A DNA stretch of 64,000 nucleotides from Heligmosomoides polygyrus polygyrus (taxonomy: Eukaryota > Nematoda > Chromadorea > Rhabditida > Heligmosomidae): contig OX377201.1 of assembly GCA_947396885.1 (NCBI GenBank), positions 70,282,983-70,346,982 on the forward strand, written 5' to 3'. Every line of letters starts with the position of its first letter. Within the stretch, counting starts at the first letter, position 1. This document shows, one piece after another, positions 46,886 through 59,624 of the stretch. The notes below the pieces were generated by a model. The model searched no databases, had not been told where the DNA came from, and saw only the letters and a list, made by a program, of their open reading frames with translations. Position numbers and translations under genes: made by a program.

Positions 46886-47544
46886 ATTTTTTTGCTAAGC
46901 AGTGAATATTGGGCGCAGAAAATAAGAATGAAAAATATGTAAAAGGTTTGAATGTAAAAAGCGACATTTTACTGGGCAATTTTGTAGGCGGTTTGATAAC
47001 AGAAATTGTTCCAAGATGAAATCCTACTTCAAAGATAGGTGGAAACACCGTTATGAGTTGCTGTATGCAGTACCGCCGCTAAGCATTCAAGCAGTTGACG
47101 TTTGCGACACAAAAACGCGTTTTTTGCGCCGCACCATGATAACTTTTTGAAAGAGCATATTTTCCAACAGAAATTTACAGTGAATTCTATCATCGCCTAT
47201 TCTATCAGATGGCATGCGATTGATATTTAGGAGTGGGCAGAAGCCGGAAAAGCAGAGGCGAAATTAAGGGCTCACTTAATCGCGTTGATCTGACCCACAT
47301 CCGCCGTTGTTCTTGCTTAATTGCGCCCTCTGGCAAGACTGGACTTCTCAGCAAAATTTTAAAACTCTTCAATGGACTTTAAATCTATTTCTCTAGCGTT
47401 TATAATCTTTGTCTTGCTATGAAAGTTCATTTGATACCAAATTTGACTGGAATACCTCCATTTTGAGCCTTCTATTGCCTTGCAACCGTCGTTTTCTTCG
47501 ATCTTGACAAAGAATCTCTTAGGCTTTCAAAAGTGATTGTGGTC
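46886..47544. other. Anonymous DNA with a dispersed repeat
   Basis: From about 47262 to 47480 the sequence is clearly related to 50655-50880 (shared AAATTAAGGG, CTGACCCAC, TTTTAAAACT and TGATACCAAATTTG/TGATATCAAATTTG blocks in the same order). No coding capacity. Confidence 0.45.
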
Positions 47545-48480
47545 TGTCCTTCTCTCTTGCTGCAGGCCAGAAAACTGGGATAATAAACCCGCAATTCGGG
47601 TTTATTTAAAGCATTTTTTTGCCGGGTATCAATATCAAATTTGCAAGTATGTAGGCCTCACGTGGCTCTGAGCGTAGATCCCGATGTCTGAAATAGCCAA
47701 CACTCTCTGTTGGCGGTTACAGACGTCGAGATCTACGCTCAGAGCCAGTGAGTTAGTGCAGAAATGCCCTAGTTTATCGAACGCGTTGTGAAAACTCCAT
47801 GCGACAAATGTTACTAAGCCAGCTGATCACGTGGCCGAGTTTTCGTTCTTTAAAGTGACAAGTTTGTCAAAAATACGACAGGTCTTCCGGAGCTCCTGAT
47901 CATCAGATTACGAAAAATGAACCCTTGCATAGAGAGCACTGTAACTTCACGGTACTTCACACATAATCTTCAACCAGTGCGGACGATAATCAGTTGGCGT
48001 TGTCGAGTTCGAGCGCTGATGTAGCTCTGACATATAATAATTGCGCTCACCTGACATATCCTGTAGGCATCGCCCTCGGCTGGATGACCACCGAATCCCT
48101 CCTTCCTCGTACTCACAGTTACTGACCTTTTCGATTATATGCAGCCTACAAGTGTTGATCCGACGAATTCGTTGTAAAATTTGACTTCTTTACTTGTCAG
48201 GAATTTTTTATTCCATGATTTGAGAGCGCAAATCGATCGGAGCCTACCGCAAGATCAAAAAAGTTTACTGCTCAGTGGCGAATTCAAAGTACTTTCAAAT
48301 TTCTTCGAAAACAGAGAGTGTTGGCGATTTCAGACATCGGGATCTACGCTCATAGCCACGTGAGGCCTACATACTTGCGAATTTGCTATTGATACCCTAC
48401 AAAGAAATGCTTTAAATAAACCCGAATTGCGGGTTTCTTATCCCAATTTTCTGGCCTGCGGCAAGAGAGAGGGAGACATA
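47545..48480. mobile_element. Non-autonomous element with 170-bp inverted arms
   Basis: The arms 47545-47718 and 48303-48478 are inverted copies (landmarks CTCTCTTGC.GCAGGCCAG, GCAATTCGGGTTTATTTAAA, GCAAGTATGTAGGCCTCACG). The left arm also continues into its own hairpin at 47665-47753, based on TGGCTCTGAGCGTAGATC. No transposase is seen. The superfamily is not clear. Confidence 0.7.
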
Positions 48481-51400
48481 GTTGGGACCGATCAGGGTTG
48501 GATTATGCCATTTGCCTTATGTGCTATGTAGCTGTATTTTCGAGATGATGGGGTCGTGTTGTCAACCTTCATTATGACACACACGAGCGTAACACGGAGT
48601 CATAACGTCGATATGACACAGTGAATACGACGCTGACGGAAATGACAAAAACGCAAAAAATACTCAGGAAAAGAGAGGGAAACACTAGAGTGGAAATATC
48701 AGATGGTATCTGCAGATGGTGGCGGGACCAATGTTGAGCACGTTTTGGCGGCCCTACAACGGCATGTCCGGCCAAAAAGATTTTTAGAACCGCTACCTTC
48801 ACATACATCGTATTCTTCACCACGATCACCTACGGCCCACCCACGATCGGTGTGGAAGTTCGTCTACCCGAATGCGATCCAAATCACAATCCGCAATTCT
48901 TTCGTTGGGTGTGTAATGGATATTTGGAGGCACAGTCGCTTGCGTCCGCCACTATGGAAAAGCAACGAGATGACGCCTTGCTCTCCCCTCTCCGAGCTGT
49001 ATAGCGTCGTGTCTGCTAGCTAAGCAGGAGACATGTTGTGCCTTCCAATATGGGTATTGATACCCTCTGAAATTACCTACTGCAACTATCGGAAAAGGAA
49101 GCTTGCATGTAAACCTTACCGGACCTCGTAGTTGAATACTTAGAGACCGCTGTCCGTATGCGTGCCTTAGTGTTTCAATGAATTCCTATCTACAGGACGT
49201 CTTCTAAAGGCGTTGGACCCAATGCATACAAAATCCTCCTATTTGGAAACCCGACGTGCTAGTCATGAACAGATTTCTCTCACACTACTTGAGAAGTTAG
49301 CCCAAAAGTGTGTTGAACCCAATGTATAAAAACTGAATAGCGATTGACATTGGAGCCATGTGTAAGAAAACTTTACAGCCTCCCAATGTAATCTGAAAAC
49401 ACAAGAAACGCTTGTACCAATGAACCTCTACTGAGCAGTGCTAATGTCTGAAAGAAGGGAAGTAGTTGCGCGCTGTATCGCAGACATCAATTAGGGTTTG
49501 AAAAACAGGAAGCGCTGCCGCAGTAATAGACTTGGCAGCAGTTCCTTAGAGTTTTCTCTTAAACGTGACTCCAATCGTTTTCAAAGGCACGGCAGCTTTC
49601 CAACATCCATCACGGTACGAGCACAACCAAACAGAGAAGTTTTTCTCAATGCCATTGCTTGAGATTGGGGACTGTTCCTGGTCGCGAGTTTTGCAGTGGA
49701 CTACGAACCCAACCCTAGGAAAAACTAAGGATATATGTACAATTTCGCGCAGAGAAAGGCACGTGAATTTATACTGGAAACAAGCTAGCACTAAGGGTCC
49801 TACGGGCTCTGCCTATAGTACAAGTGCGCAGCGCGCTTGCCAATGTTAGTGATGAGCACAGACATTATTTCCAAGCTATCCCGAAACTAGGTTGGTCCTA
49901 CGCATGAGATTCACACGAGTGATAGCGTCCCACATCTTTAAAGGCAGTGTAAAGGAACGTCCTGTGGAGCATCAAGGGAGTCCGGTTCAGGAAATGAGAA
50001 ATATGGGAAACGTGAAGCGAATAGAATGTGAACTCTGTGCAAGATCAGCTGGCGCGACCTGAGCGAAGGTGAGGCTTAGAAGAGGTGTGGTGACGCCTCG
50101 CGGCCGTAGGCGCTAGACACGTTCGCTAGTGAGTCACTTTTGCATCGGCTTCTGCTGACGACGACTGACCTTTCCGAAGCTGGTCGCTCGGTCCAGTTCC
50201 CCGCAGAGCGATGAGACCGCAAGATAAGGGAACAGCAGAGTTTTCCGTCAGAAAGGGTTGCATCATCGCCTCTGCCGTGACGAGCTTGGGAGATGGTGCA
50301 GTGAATGATCATGAGGCCTAAACCTCAGCAATCTACCAGGCTGTCCAATAATCCCTGTCCGAAAAATTTCAGAATTCTATAATTTCCCTTAGAAGAGTTA
50401 TAATATCAGGCAAGTGTAAAAACCTTCTGGAAGGTTCTCCAGAGTTCCACGCTAGGGGCACAGTACCGTCGGTAAATTTTCGCCAAGACGCGACCGGCGG
50501 CGGATTAATCCGCCGTTTCCGCCGCTTTGCCATAACTCCCTTCAAAGTCAATACTATTCAATGAAATGCACATTGTTGGAATCAGAACAACATGATCTAC
50601 CCAATGACATAAAAAAACTTGACAGGATTTTAAAATTTTTGGGTCTGAGATGACCTAAATTAAGGGAACCCGTAATTATCTTGACCTGACCCACTTTCGC
50701 TCCTTAGTCTCGCCTTGTTATGCCCTTGGCAGGAATGGATCTGCCCAGTGGAATTTTAAAACTTTCAAATGTTGTCAAAAATGTATGTCATGACAATATT
50801 AGGCTTGGCCTAATCGTGGCGATCAATTTGATATCAAATTTGCCTAGTTTGGCTTCATGTTCATCATTCCGTGCATTTTCAACTGCCGATTTTTTCCATT
50901 TCTGCTGATTGTTTACGACAGTACCCGTTTTGTTCTAGGGCTGAGTTTGCTAAGTTATTAATTGTGAGGTGTGGATTACAAATGTAGCTTCTAGGTTTAC
51001 AATGGTCAAAGGTAAGACAGAGATTAGCCATCAAATTGGCAGTGCATCAGGGTACCTCGGAGCACGTCCTGCAAATGCTGCTTCACGCATGTTGATCTGT
51101 GTCTCCACGTCGCGGATCTCTATGAAAGCTGGATATGTAGTCAGACACCATGCAGAGATTCTGCCCTCCAAAAATGGTGGAGTTGGCAGCTCACGTCCAG
51201 CAGCTTCACTGCTTCAAAAAGGCAGTTTCCTTCAAATCCGCTAATGAGGTTCAACACTGACATCGGTCCACACCTTGCAGAAAAGTTCCTATCATTTATC
51301 GAAGCCCATATTTACAATATCTTTTGAAAAAAAATCACTCGACCTCAATCTAATTTATTGCTTTAGACAAGTTCGATACTGGAGTCCAGACTGTTGCCGT

Positions 51401-51640
51401 AATTGCAGTGACCTGACCTGTCCCGCCAAGCATGTCCTTTGAACATACAATCGCCGCTTCTGCTCTCTCACTGCTCACACTAAGCCTTTGTACTCTAAAA
51501 AATGTGAAGTGTGAGTTACTAAGACTAACTTACAGTACCGCCCATATGATTTGGTCAATTGCCGAAAAGAACGCTTTGGAGCGTTCCAAAGCGGTCAAAC
51601 TCTTTTTGAAATGAAGCACTTGTGAAAAGAAACATGCACT
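48481..51640. other. No supported gene
   Basis: Anonymous DNA with short frames. It contains the second copy of the 47262-47480 repeat at 50655-50880. Confidence 0.35.
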
Positions 51641-52170
51641 TGTGCTCAGCAGCTCGACCTCTATCTTTTGACATATAGATCAATAGGGTTGAACAATGCA
51701 TATAGGCCGGACATAATCAATCGACTGGACGCGAGAGCTTGTAGAGTGAGCGTTTGGGGAGTCTTATCGGAAATTCCCAGCCGCCCTACTCAGGAATTGC
51801 TCTAAGACTGTCCAGCTTGCCTTTGTAGTGCGCCGTGCACAATGCATGTAAGATCGAACCTATCAATCCAGTGGAGCGACCGCACGCAAATTGCACGCGC
51901 GGGCGTGTTCGGGCCAGAATACGCTCCAAAGCGGCCTATGTTGGCCGGCGCGGCTTTTTCGGCCAATGACCAAAAGACATGTCCGGTACTGTAACTCTGT
52001 CAAGTTCGAGTCGTGTCGGCTGCAACTTGTTGGTCTTGTAGGCAGTAAAACGGTCTAGTGGCATCCAAAAATAGAACGGTGTAGCTTGGGAAGAGGCATT
52101 GCTACAGGGGTACGAAAATGCAGGTTAGCTTTGTTTGATACGATTTTTTTTTCCAAAGTCGACCCCTGCG
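51640..52170 (+). repeat. Dispersed repeat, third copy of a composite-arm segment
   Basis: Opposite-strand sequence of 62960-63300 is recognisable here in order: GAGCGTTTGGGGAGTCTTATC, TTGCTCTAAG, ATGCAT, GCAAATTGCACGCGCGGGCG, then GTAGGCAG and GGGGTACGAAAATGCAGGT. An extra block (about 51905-51985, with GGCCGGCGCGGC) is absent from the other copy. Confidence 0.6.
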
Positions 52171-53519
52171 GAAATACCTGAGAAGCTAACGGCCTCAAAA
52201 TCAAAATATTCGGACAGAGCACTTAAGGTACTTTACGGTGACGGGATTAGAACTACCTGCCTAAACTGCCTTAGCCCCATCTGCCGTTTTAGAGCGGCGA
52301 AAGCTAGCGATTAGAGTTTCTTGCGCTCCTACTCGCCCAAATTTGGGTTTTCGACATTCCCAATAAAACCCTTTTGTTCATAACGAAAAGCTCTATCGAA
52401 CGGTTTCACTCTCGACCAATTAAAAAAAATCGATTTTTTTGACAATATTGAGGACGTGGACGCCCCAGGCCGAGCTGCGCGGACGATGACGTCATCAAAA
52501 ACCGATATTTTCGAAATTGGCCAAATGACCTCGTGAAAACTTCGTCCGAAATTATCTAGGCGTTTATTTGGGGCGCCGATTACGAATCCGAGTCCGTTTT
52601 TCACAAAAAAACACCGATTTCAAAAACGGACGTCGGATTCGTAATCGGCGGAATTAGTATATTTCATTTCAGTAGGCTACTTCCCGTTTGCGGGTGATTG
52701 GATCAGGATCACCGATCATCTTCAAGGAAACTTCAACCGCTAAGTCCGAAAACGGTGTAGCAAAGTGATGGCACTACTGTACTTTTAGGACTCCAGAGGT
52801 AGAGAAGAGATCGAAAAAAGTTCCCAACCAAATTTCGGCCGGGGGGTTCTTTAGGGTGTTGATCATAAATCGGACATCCGTTTTTCAAGTTGATTACGGT
52901 AGGTTCGGGCCGTCGAGGTCATAATCACCGATTTCGCCCAACTTCGCCTAGGAGCTATTTGGGGTGCATCACGAGTCTAGCATCCATTTTTGTATAACGA
53001 CGACGTTTGCGCAAAATCCGTGACCATGTCCTTGGTCACCCCACCTACTGTAACCTAAGATAGAGATGGAGATCTGTAGACATTCCCGAAGTGTCACCTA
53101 CTACGCTAAAGATATGTTTAGTGCACAATGACACCGGAGTGGTCACATATGAGAGAATTCTGACTGAATCTCGACGATGCGTACCCTCCAGCAATTTTAT
53201 TTTGCGAGCCGCACATGTTGCAAAATAAAGAGTCGTTTAGTGCCATTTGCACAGCAGGGGATTCGGCTCAATACCACACTGACCGGTTTCAACCGTAGGT
53301 TGAGCGGACTTCGACCCCTGCCTTAAGAAAGAATTCGCCACCCCCCCCCCCTCATAAAACCTACCACTAACATTAGCAAGGTGCATCCGCTGATTAGCTG
53401 GACGAATCCTTTCTGTTTTGGTTCTCCAATGACACATGGACAGTCTCCTTTGCCATCCTTCGCTCACGGACCGTGGTAAGCAGAAGCTCGTGGCCACGCG
53501 TCGCTGACGTCCCCCTTTC
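52171..53519. other. Anonymous DNA with hairpins
   Basis: Contains the strong hairpin at 52574-52650, repeated CCGATTTC/CCGTTTTT motifs, and a poly-C run near 53341-53352. No supported gene. Confidence 0.35.
52574..52650. repeat. Strong hairpin (about 28-bp arms)
   Basis: The left arm CGCCGATTACGAATCCGA plus TCCGTTTTT is inverted as AAAAACGGA plus TCGGATTCGTAATCGGCG with a loop of about 20 bases. Confidence 0.85.
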
Positions 53520-53522
53520 TAA

Positions 53523-54795
53523 GGCCTATGTTATACTTCGGCGACGCGTCGCCGACGCTGCGACACGTCAGCGACGCCCCGTCACCGACGTCGGCCGACG
53601 CTGACGTCACCAGCGACGTCGCCGACGTCGCCACAGACGCCGCCGACGTCGCCACAGACGCGTGGTCGACGTCGGCGACGTCGTCAACAGATTCTGTGGC
53701 GGCGTCGGGGACGTCGTTGACAGGAGAGCATCGGAGCGCATTTTTAGCATCAGAGCGCGCTTCCAATGTCATCATTTGGCCACCAGTCTGCCGATTGCAT
53801 ACATTTTGTGCTTTTCTTAATCTTCAAAAGGATTTTTTATTCTTAATTCTTCGCCACACCACTCTTGCACCTGCTGTAAAACAGTTCTGAATGTTCAGCA
53901 TGTTCTAGGCCATCTATTGCTCCTCTCTAACCCAGGCGACGTCATTAATTTGAAGCTATCATAACCGGTAATATAGTCTCTTTAAGAAATGCAAATTTAG
54001 CAGACGCGATTGCATAATTGGGCGATAGAATATCTGAATAGAATAAAATGTGATTTGTCTAAGGTAGAGCATAATTGGAAATCTTGTAGTGTGCGAGGAA
54101 AAGAAGATTGTGAGCGCGAATATGTAACCTATTTAAGTATCAAGTGATGACGAGCCAAGATGATTACGGCGCGATAGGTGCTAAACATCGTCAAAATGAT
54201 GGCCGACATTGAGAGAAAGTAAGCAAACGAGGCGCCTTCTTGATGTGCGGTTATGAAACTCATGTCGATTCAAAGTAGGCATGAACTATATTTTGAAGCG
54301 AACTCTATTTCTTCTAGACTAACCCAATCCAAATGGTACTGGACCACTTAGGAGTCTGACGCGACCGTTGGTTTTTTTCACACTATTGGCTGGATTCCGC
54401 AAGATGGGCGTTTTTGCACTTTCGATTTCGTAATTCGAGGTCCGCCGAGGATGTTGACAGTGCCGGGAACGAAGAACCCACCCACAAACAAAATACTCCC
54501 TCTGAGCGCATTTTCTCCCAGCCTTGAATGAGGCCGGCGACGGCCCGTCGCCGTGCACAGCGCGGCGACCGACCCACGGACGACGTCGGTGGCGACGTCT
54601 GTGGCGACGTCGGTGGCGACGTCTGTGGCGACGTCGGTGGCGACGTCGGCGGCGGAAGTATAACACCCCCTGCGGAGCTCTCGGCGACGTCGTCGGCGAC
54701 GCTGTGTTGGGCGGGCTGCCACGCAGTGCGTAGCTGCCCGCAAAGCACAGCGTCGCCGACGTCGGCCGACGCGTCGCCGAAGTATAACATAGGCC
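53523..54795. mobile_element. Harbinger-like element with GACGTC-repeat arms
   Basis: The ends are GGCCTATGTTATACTTCGGC and its inverse, flanked by TAA on both sides (53520-53522, 54796-54798), as in PIF/Harbinger elements. Each arm is a minisatellite of GACGTCGCCACA-type units (53590-53700; 54590-54650). A second internal copy of an end lies near 54652 (AAGTATAACACC). The middle, 53800-54530, is unique AT-richer sequence without a transposase. Long frames here (up to 209 codons) come from the repeats. Confidence 0.75.
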
Positions 54796-54798
54796 TAA

Positions 54799-56086
54799 CT
54801 CTAATCGCGCAGCGGCGCGGCCAGTGGCGCCGCGCCAAGAATTGACGCGCCGCTCCGCGGTAGGAGTATAAAAGGCGTGCCGCTCTGCTATGATTGTTTC
54901 AGAATAGAATGTTTCAGAATAAAGATTGTTTCCTGCACCGACCTTCACTACGTGGAAGCGCTAGCTGTCATATACTGGGACGGCTTCATAGAAGCAGTTC
55001 TACCACCTGAATTTATTTTGTTTAACAAACTCTTGACCGCTACTCGGCACCTTATAAAGGGCTACCCAACTTTATATACTTCTTTTATGTTCGCAGCATA
55101 AACTATTTATGATCATACCAATCAAACTCAAGCCGAGCCCTTCACTGACCATGCTCGAACAAAGCAGAGAGAAATGCCATTCTACGATTTTTTTCTTTTT
55201 TTTGTCGTCTTTAAATAACGTGCCTAGCAGAAATCTGTGTGGACGATAGCACTTTAGTGAGCAAGAGATCTTGTTGCGATTCCCCTTCGAAACACATGAA
55301 AATGAGAAGTAGCTACAATGCCAATCCTTGTTTTCTTCGGATGTCTCTTTTGCATCGCATTGTACAGGGTGTCTCAAAAAAATTACACACAGTTTGAAAA
55401 GTGATATCTTTGTTCATAGTAAAGGTACTGAAGAAGTTAAATATGAGATGCATGGAATGCTCCATGCACTCGTCAGAAATTTCTCATTTTACACTGTTTT
55501 GATCGTGTTTCGCTTGAATGCATGTTATAATTTTTTCACAATGTGGCCGTTTTGATTCATTTGTGCTCATTTTAAAGTTTAAAACTTAATTACACATTAC
55601 ACCTTGCGAAAAATGGAGGGTCTTCTAAAAATAAAGGTACTACGTGAAGGGTTATAACATTGCTGCTAGCAAAGCATTTGGAGATATTTGAGAGTCACAT
55701 AAAAGCGCAGGGCGATGGGATTACTGTGCCGTTCAAATAGACAAGATTGCGCCATGCTCCTGCCTAAAACCTTGAATTCCAGGCTCAACTGATTGTGCAG
55801 GCTGAATTGTTACAATCTTGTTGCTACCTGATCACATTAACATGTGCTGTGCTTCCTTTAACGTCTTTTAACGAAGGATAGGATGACCAGCGAAGAGGGA
55901 CCAGTAAAGGGAGGACCCGTGAAGGTGGGAGCAGTAGTAGGGACCGAGAAGGGGGATGAGGGGCCAGTGAAGGGTGAATAGGAAAAGGGCTGACAATAAA
56001 GGAGAACCAGTGATAAGGGGCCAGTTAAGGGGGTCCAGGGAAGGTGATGGACCTGTTTTGCCCTATTCCGTTATACCATTCTATAC
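54799..56086. other. No supported gene; G-rich repeat at the end
   Basis: Anonymous DNA, then from about 55870 to 56060 a plus-strand purine-rich irregular repeat built on GGGACCAGT(G/A)AAGGGG-like units, also seen inside the composite at 57620-57830. Confidence 0.4.
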
Positions 56087-56509
56087 AGCAAAACCAGTTT
56101 TTCAATGAATGAGAGAAAGCCTAAAGAGGAGAAGAAGACGTTCGGGGTGTTATATTTTCCGGGTTTGGGGCAAAGCCCCAACCAGACGTTTGGCGGCCGG
56201 CAGGCCGTTGAACGTCTGGTATGCAATACCGCTCGCGCCGCACGGTCGAAAGTGGGCGAAAAAACGCAAAAATAGGGTCGCATGCTCATAACTCCTTCAG
56301 TTTTAGGTTTTTTGATAAAAAACCATTGGCACCATTCGATTGTCTCTTCGAGATCTACACAAACCTGTATACAACTTTACCGGAACACTCATATTTTCGC
56401 CGTGGGTGGTCCAAAATTGACTGGAGCGGGCTTTTGCGATTAGAGCAACTTACTTCCCGTGACATGCGTGCTTTGGGAGTATCTCAAGCATGGCGTACGT
56501 TGCCAGTGC

Positions 56510-57062
56510 TCTTTCATGCCAGGAATGCCCCGAGAGTACGCCGTGCACAATGCATACAGAATCGCACCTATCAATCGAGTGGGCGAGAGCATGTCCACTG
56601 CGCTTCTATCTTCCCTTACTGGGAAATGCGAAATCCTTAAGACTATTTCGAACCGTTTGGAGAACGTTCTCAGAAATTTCCAGCCACCCCACTCAGGATT
56701 AGCTCCAATCTGTCCGGCGAAACTTTGGTGTACGCCGTGTACAATGCGTACAGAGAAGAACCTTTCAATCAAGGGGGGGGGGGAGGACAGCTTGTAGACT
56801 CAGCGTTTGGGTAGTTTTATCAGAAATTTCCTGCCGTCCTACTCAGGAGTTGCTCTAAGGCCGTGCAGCTGGCCTTTGGAGTGCGTCGTGAACAATGCAT
56901 ACAGAATTGAACCTTTCAGTCGAGGGGGGACAGCTTGAAGACTGAGCGTTTGGGGAGTCTTATCAGAAATTTGCAGCCGCCCTAGTCAGGAGTTGCTCTA
57001 AGGCTGTCCAGCTAGCCTTTGGAGGCCGTGAACAATGCATACAGATTCGAACCTCTCAATCG
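56510..57062 (+). repeat. Tandem repeat, about 110-bp unit
   Basis: Irregular units share GCGTTTGGG(G/T)AGT(C/T)TTATCAG, AGGAGTTGCTCTAAGG, GTGAACAATGCATACAGA and AACCT(T/C)TCA(A/G)TCGAGG. About four partial units occur here; inverted units lie at 63170-63480 and one in direct orientation near 51730-51880. Confidence 0.7.
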
Positions 57063-57272
57063 AGGGAACGAACGCATGCCCATTGTATCTTATCTAACTG
57101 TATGTCTTATCTATGGCAGACGTCTGGCAGTCTGCGACTGCCTAGCTGACTTCGTCATCATTTGGCACTAGTAGGTAATGATTCACGACCGGCTGAGTCA
57201 CCCCGCTGCCTATGGTGTTGATAGCCGTATCGGAACTTCGTTACAATACAATCACCACCTATATATAAAAGA

Positions 57273-57500
57273 GTTTGCCCGTCGAGTGATCTAAGTGAGA
57301 TACGCCGCATCACCCATAGCGAGAGCGGTCGAATGATCTAACTTAAGTTAGGTACGCCGCACCACCCACAGCGAGAGCGGTCGAATGATCTAACCTACGT
57401 GAGGTACGCCGCATCATCCACAGCGAGAGCGGTAGAATGATCTATCTATCTAATCTAGTAAGTGAGGTACGCTGTATCATCCACAGCGCGGTCGAAATTT
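57273..57500 (+). repeat. Tandem repeat, about 65-bp unit
   Basis: Units run GAGCGGTCGAATGATCTAAC, then (G)AGGTACGCCGCATCA and CCACAGC. The inverted array is at 61085-61600, where units alternate with TTTTATATATAGGTGGTGAT blocks. Confidence 0.8.
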
Positions 57501-58381
57501 CCCATTGAACGTGGGAATTGCTGCAGCATGGAAAGCGCATCCTTTTACTGCTTGACACAACAGCACTTACGAGCGTTCCTGAGCGTCCAGATTCAGAAGC
57601 CGTGCCGCCGACTTCGTGCCATTAGCATAAGAAGACCACTAAAGGGGGAAGACTATAAGGGGGGACTTCGAGGGTGGAGAATCGACAGCGACCAGGAGGT
57701 AGCGACTTGGAGGAAGCATCGGGAAGGGGGGAGGGGATCGATAGGGGGATCAATGAAGCTTAAAGGAGGGACCAGTAGGGAGTTAGCAATCAGGGGGAAG
57801 CAGTTAAGAGGATCAGTAAGGGGATCCGTTACCAATAAGAGACTACGGATTTAGAAGATGTGACACCGATGACACGCAATGGGCGTTCGCTCGCCGTCGT
57901 TGTGTGTGAGCGTGGGAGAGCTACTTAATTGGGGAGAGTATTAACGAGGATTCCTAGGGGGGGGAGGAGAGATCGACCAGGAACAAGGGATATGGAGGCG
58001 GAACCAGGACGAGGAACCAGCAAGAAGGGAGCCGTAAGAAAATTTATACGCGAAACAAGGAATCTGCCATATGCGCAGCCTCTTCATGCTCGACACAGCG
58101 GCAACTGTGCGCGCTTCTGATCCTCTGCATTCAGAAGGTGGGTCTTCTGAGGTGCTGGTTTCAGAGGACAGGTCCTCTACGCCGCCCTAGAAGCATCTGA
58201 ATTAAGGAATTGTCACCGGCGTGCTGCGGTGTGCAGGCGCTTTCAGAATTCAACATGGGATGCTGATCTACAGAGGAAGTATAGCCTCCTCCCGCTTGAC
58301 ACAGCGGCAACTACACGTATTTCTGAACCTCTCGATTCAGAAAAAAGGTACTCTACGTCGCGCTAGAGGCATCTGGATTAA

Positions 58382-59306
58382 GAGGCAGGAGGCATCTGGA
58401 TTATCCTAGGAGGTGATTTCATACAAATTCCTCCTGTCGTGCCAAAAGCAGGACGGTCCGAAATTCTGAACGTTTCTATCAAGAGCTCCCCACTGTGGCC
58501 TCATTTCTTTAAATACAGATTGACTGAGAATGTGAGGGCGTGCAGCGGTGGAATCGGTTGGTCTAACTTTCTAATTCAACTTGGAAACGGAGAGCTCCAA
58601 AACGATTCCAATGAAGTGAAAGTGCCCGACGATACGCTGAGCTCTGGAGATATAGCAGATGAGATATTTGGAGATATAGTGACCTTAGAAGATATGTCCG
58701 CTGCAGTCGGTAGAGCGATTTTGACGCCTAAGGATTTCGACTCTTTGGAGATAAACAACAAAGTGCTTTCGAAACTACCTGGGCAGGAGAAGATTTACAG
58801 AAGCATAGATGAGGTTATGAATGACGAAACTGAGGCTAACAACGACACAGAGTATTCATTGGAGTTTCTAAAGAGCTTGACACCCCAGGGATACCCGCCA
58901 CATGAACTCCATCTAAAGAAAGGAGCAGTCATAATGCTTCTGCTGAATCTTAGAGTCAACCAGGGTCTATGCAATGGTACGCGACTCACCGTTGAACATA
59001 TGGATAAGTACATTCTAGGCAGCAAAATTGCAACTGCAGCGAACCAAGGACACTACGTGCTTATTCCTAGAATAATATTCTGTCCGCCACCGACACCTCA
59101 CCGTGCAGATTTAAGAAGAGACAATTTCCTGTGCGTTTGGCCTACGCAATGACAATAAACAAGAGTCAGGGACAAACATTCGACAGAGTCGGTGTATACC
59201 TCCCCAGCCCAGTTTTTTCTCATGGTCAACTATACGTGGCGTGCTCACGTGTTCGACAGAGATCAAAATTTGGCTACCACCAGGACGGAAGACTATATCA
59301 AACGTA
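58382..59306 (+). pseudogene. Helitron (PIF1-type) helicase C-terminal remnant
   Basis: Motifs of the helicase domain of Helitron Rep/Hel proteins appear in order: ILGGDFIQIPPVVP (58403), SIKSSPLWPHFFKYRLTENV, LKKGAVIMLLLNLRVNQGLC, NGTRL, and after one frameshift (near 59070-59110) [20 protein letters not shown], then LYVACSRVR, ending at TAG 59304-59306. The Walker A and B parts and the Rep nuclease are missing; the homology starts abruptly at a repeat junction (GAGGCATCTGGATTA). About 305 codons survive of a protein usually well over 1000. A cellular PIF1 is less likely because of the Helitron-type NQGLCNGTRL and the repeat context. Confidence 0.85.
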
Positions 59307-59624
59307 GTATTCACCGAGACGTTTAAGTAAAAATTAAACCATTTTCGTTGCGCTATGAATAATTTTTTTTTTGAAGCGCACATCTTTCTTTGTACAAGAG
59401 TAGTTCCTGAGATAAAGGCTAACTGTATCACCCCGCGAAGCTGGCAAGTGCGAGACACGCCGTTAGGCGTGTCGCAGCACTTGTTTGCTGTAAAACAGGT
59501 CACAGAACTAATAACTTCTCCATAGCTATTCCGCCTTGCATCAGGCTCATTCGCTTAGTTGAACAGCAGTAGTTGAACATGAAAAAGTCGAAGATCATCA
59601 CGAAGGCAGGTAGAGCTTCACCAA
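59307..59624. other. Helicase 3' flank with GC hairpin
   Basis: Contains the stem-loop at 59445-59483 and the first copy of a direct repeat (59521-59616, again at 61604-61705). No gene. Confidence 0.5.
59445..59483 (+). repeat. Stem-loop downstream of the helicase
   Basis: CAAGTGCGAGACACGCC, loop of 4, GGCGTGTCGCAGCACTTG. Helitron 3' ends carry a GC hairpin, but no CTAG-type end follows here. An inverted near-copy is at 59827-59865. Confidence 0.7.

Noticed and set aside
54319..54948. 209-codon minus-strand open frame, one of the longest in the window
   Set aside because: It reads through GACGTC minisatellite units (repeated Arg/His blocks) and the element end, and all frames there are stop-poor.
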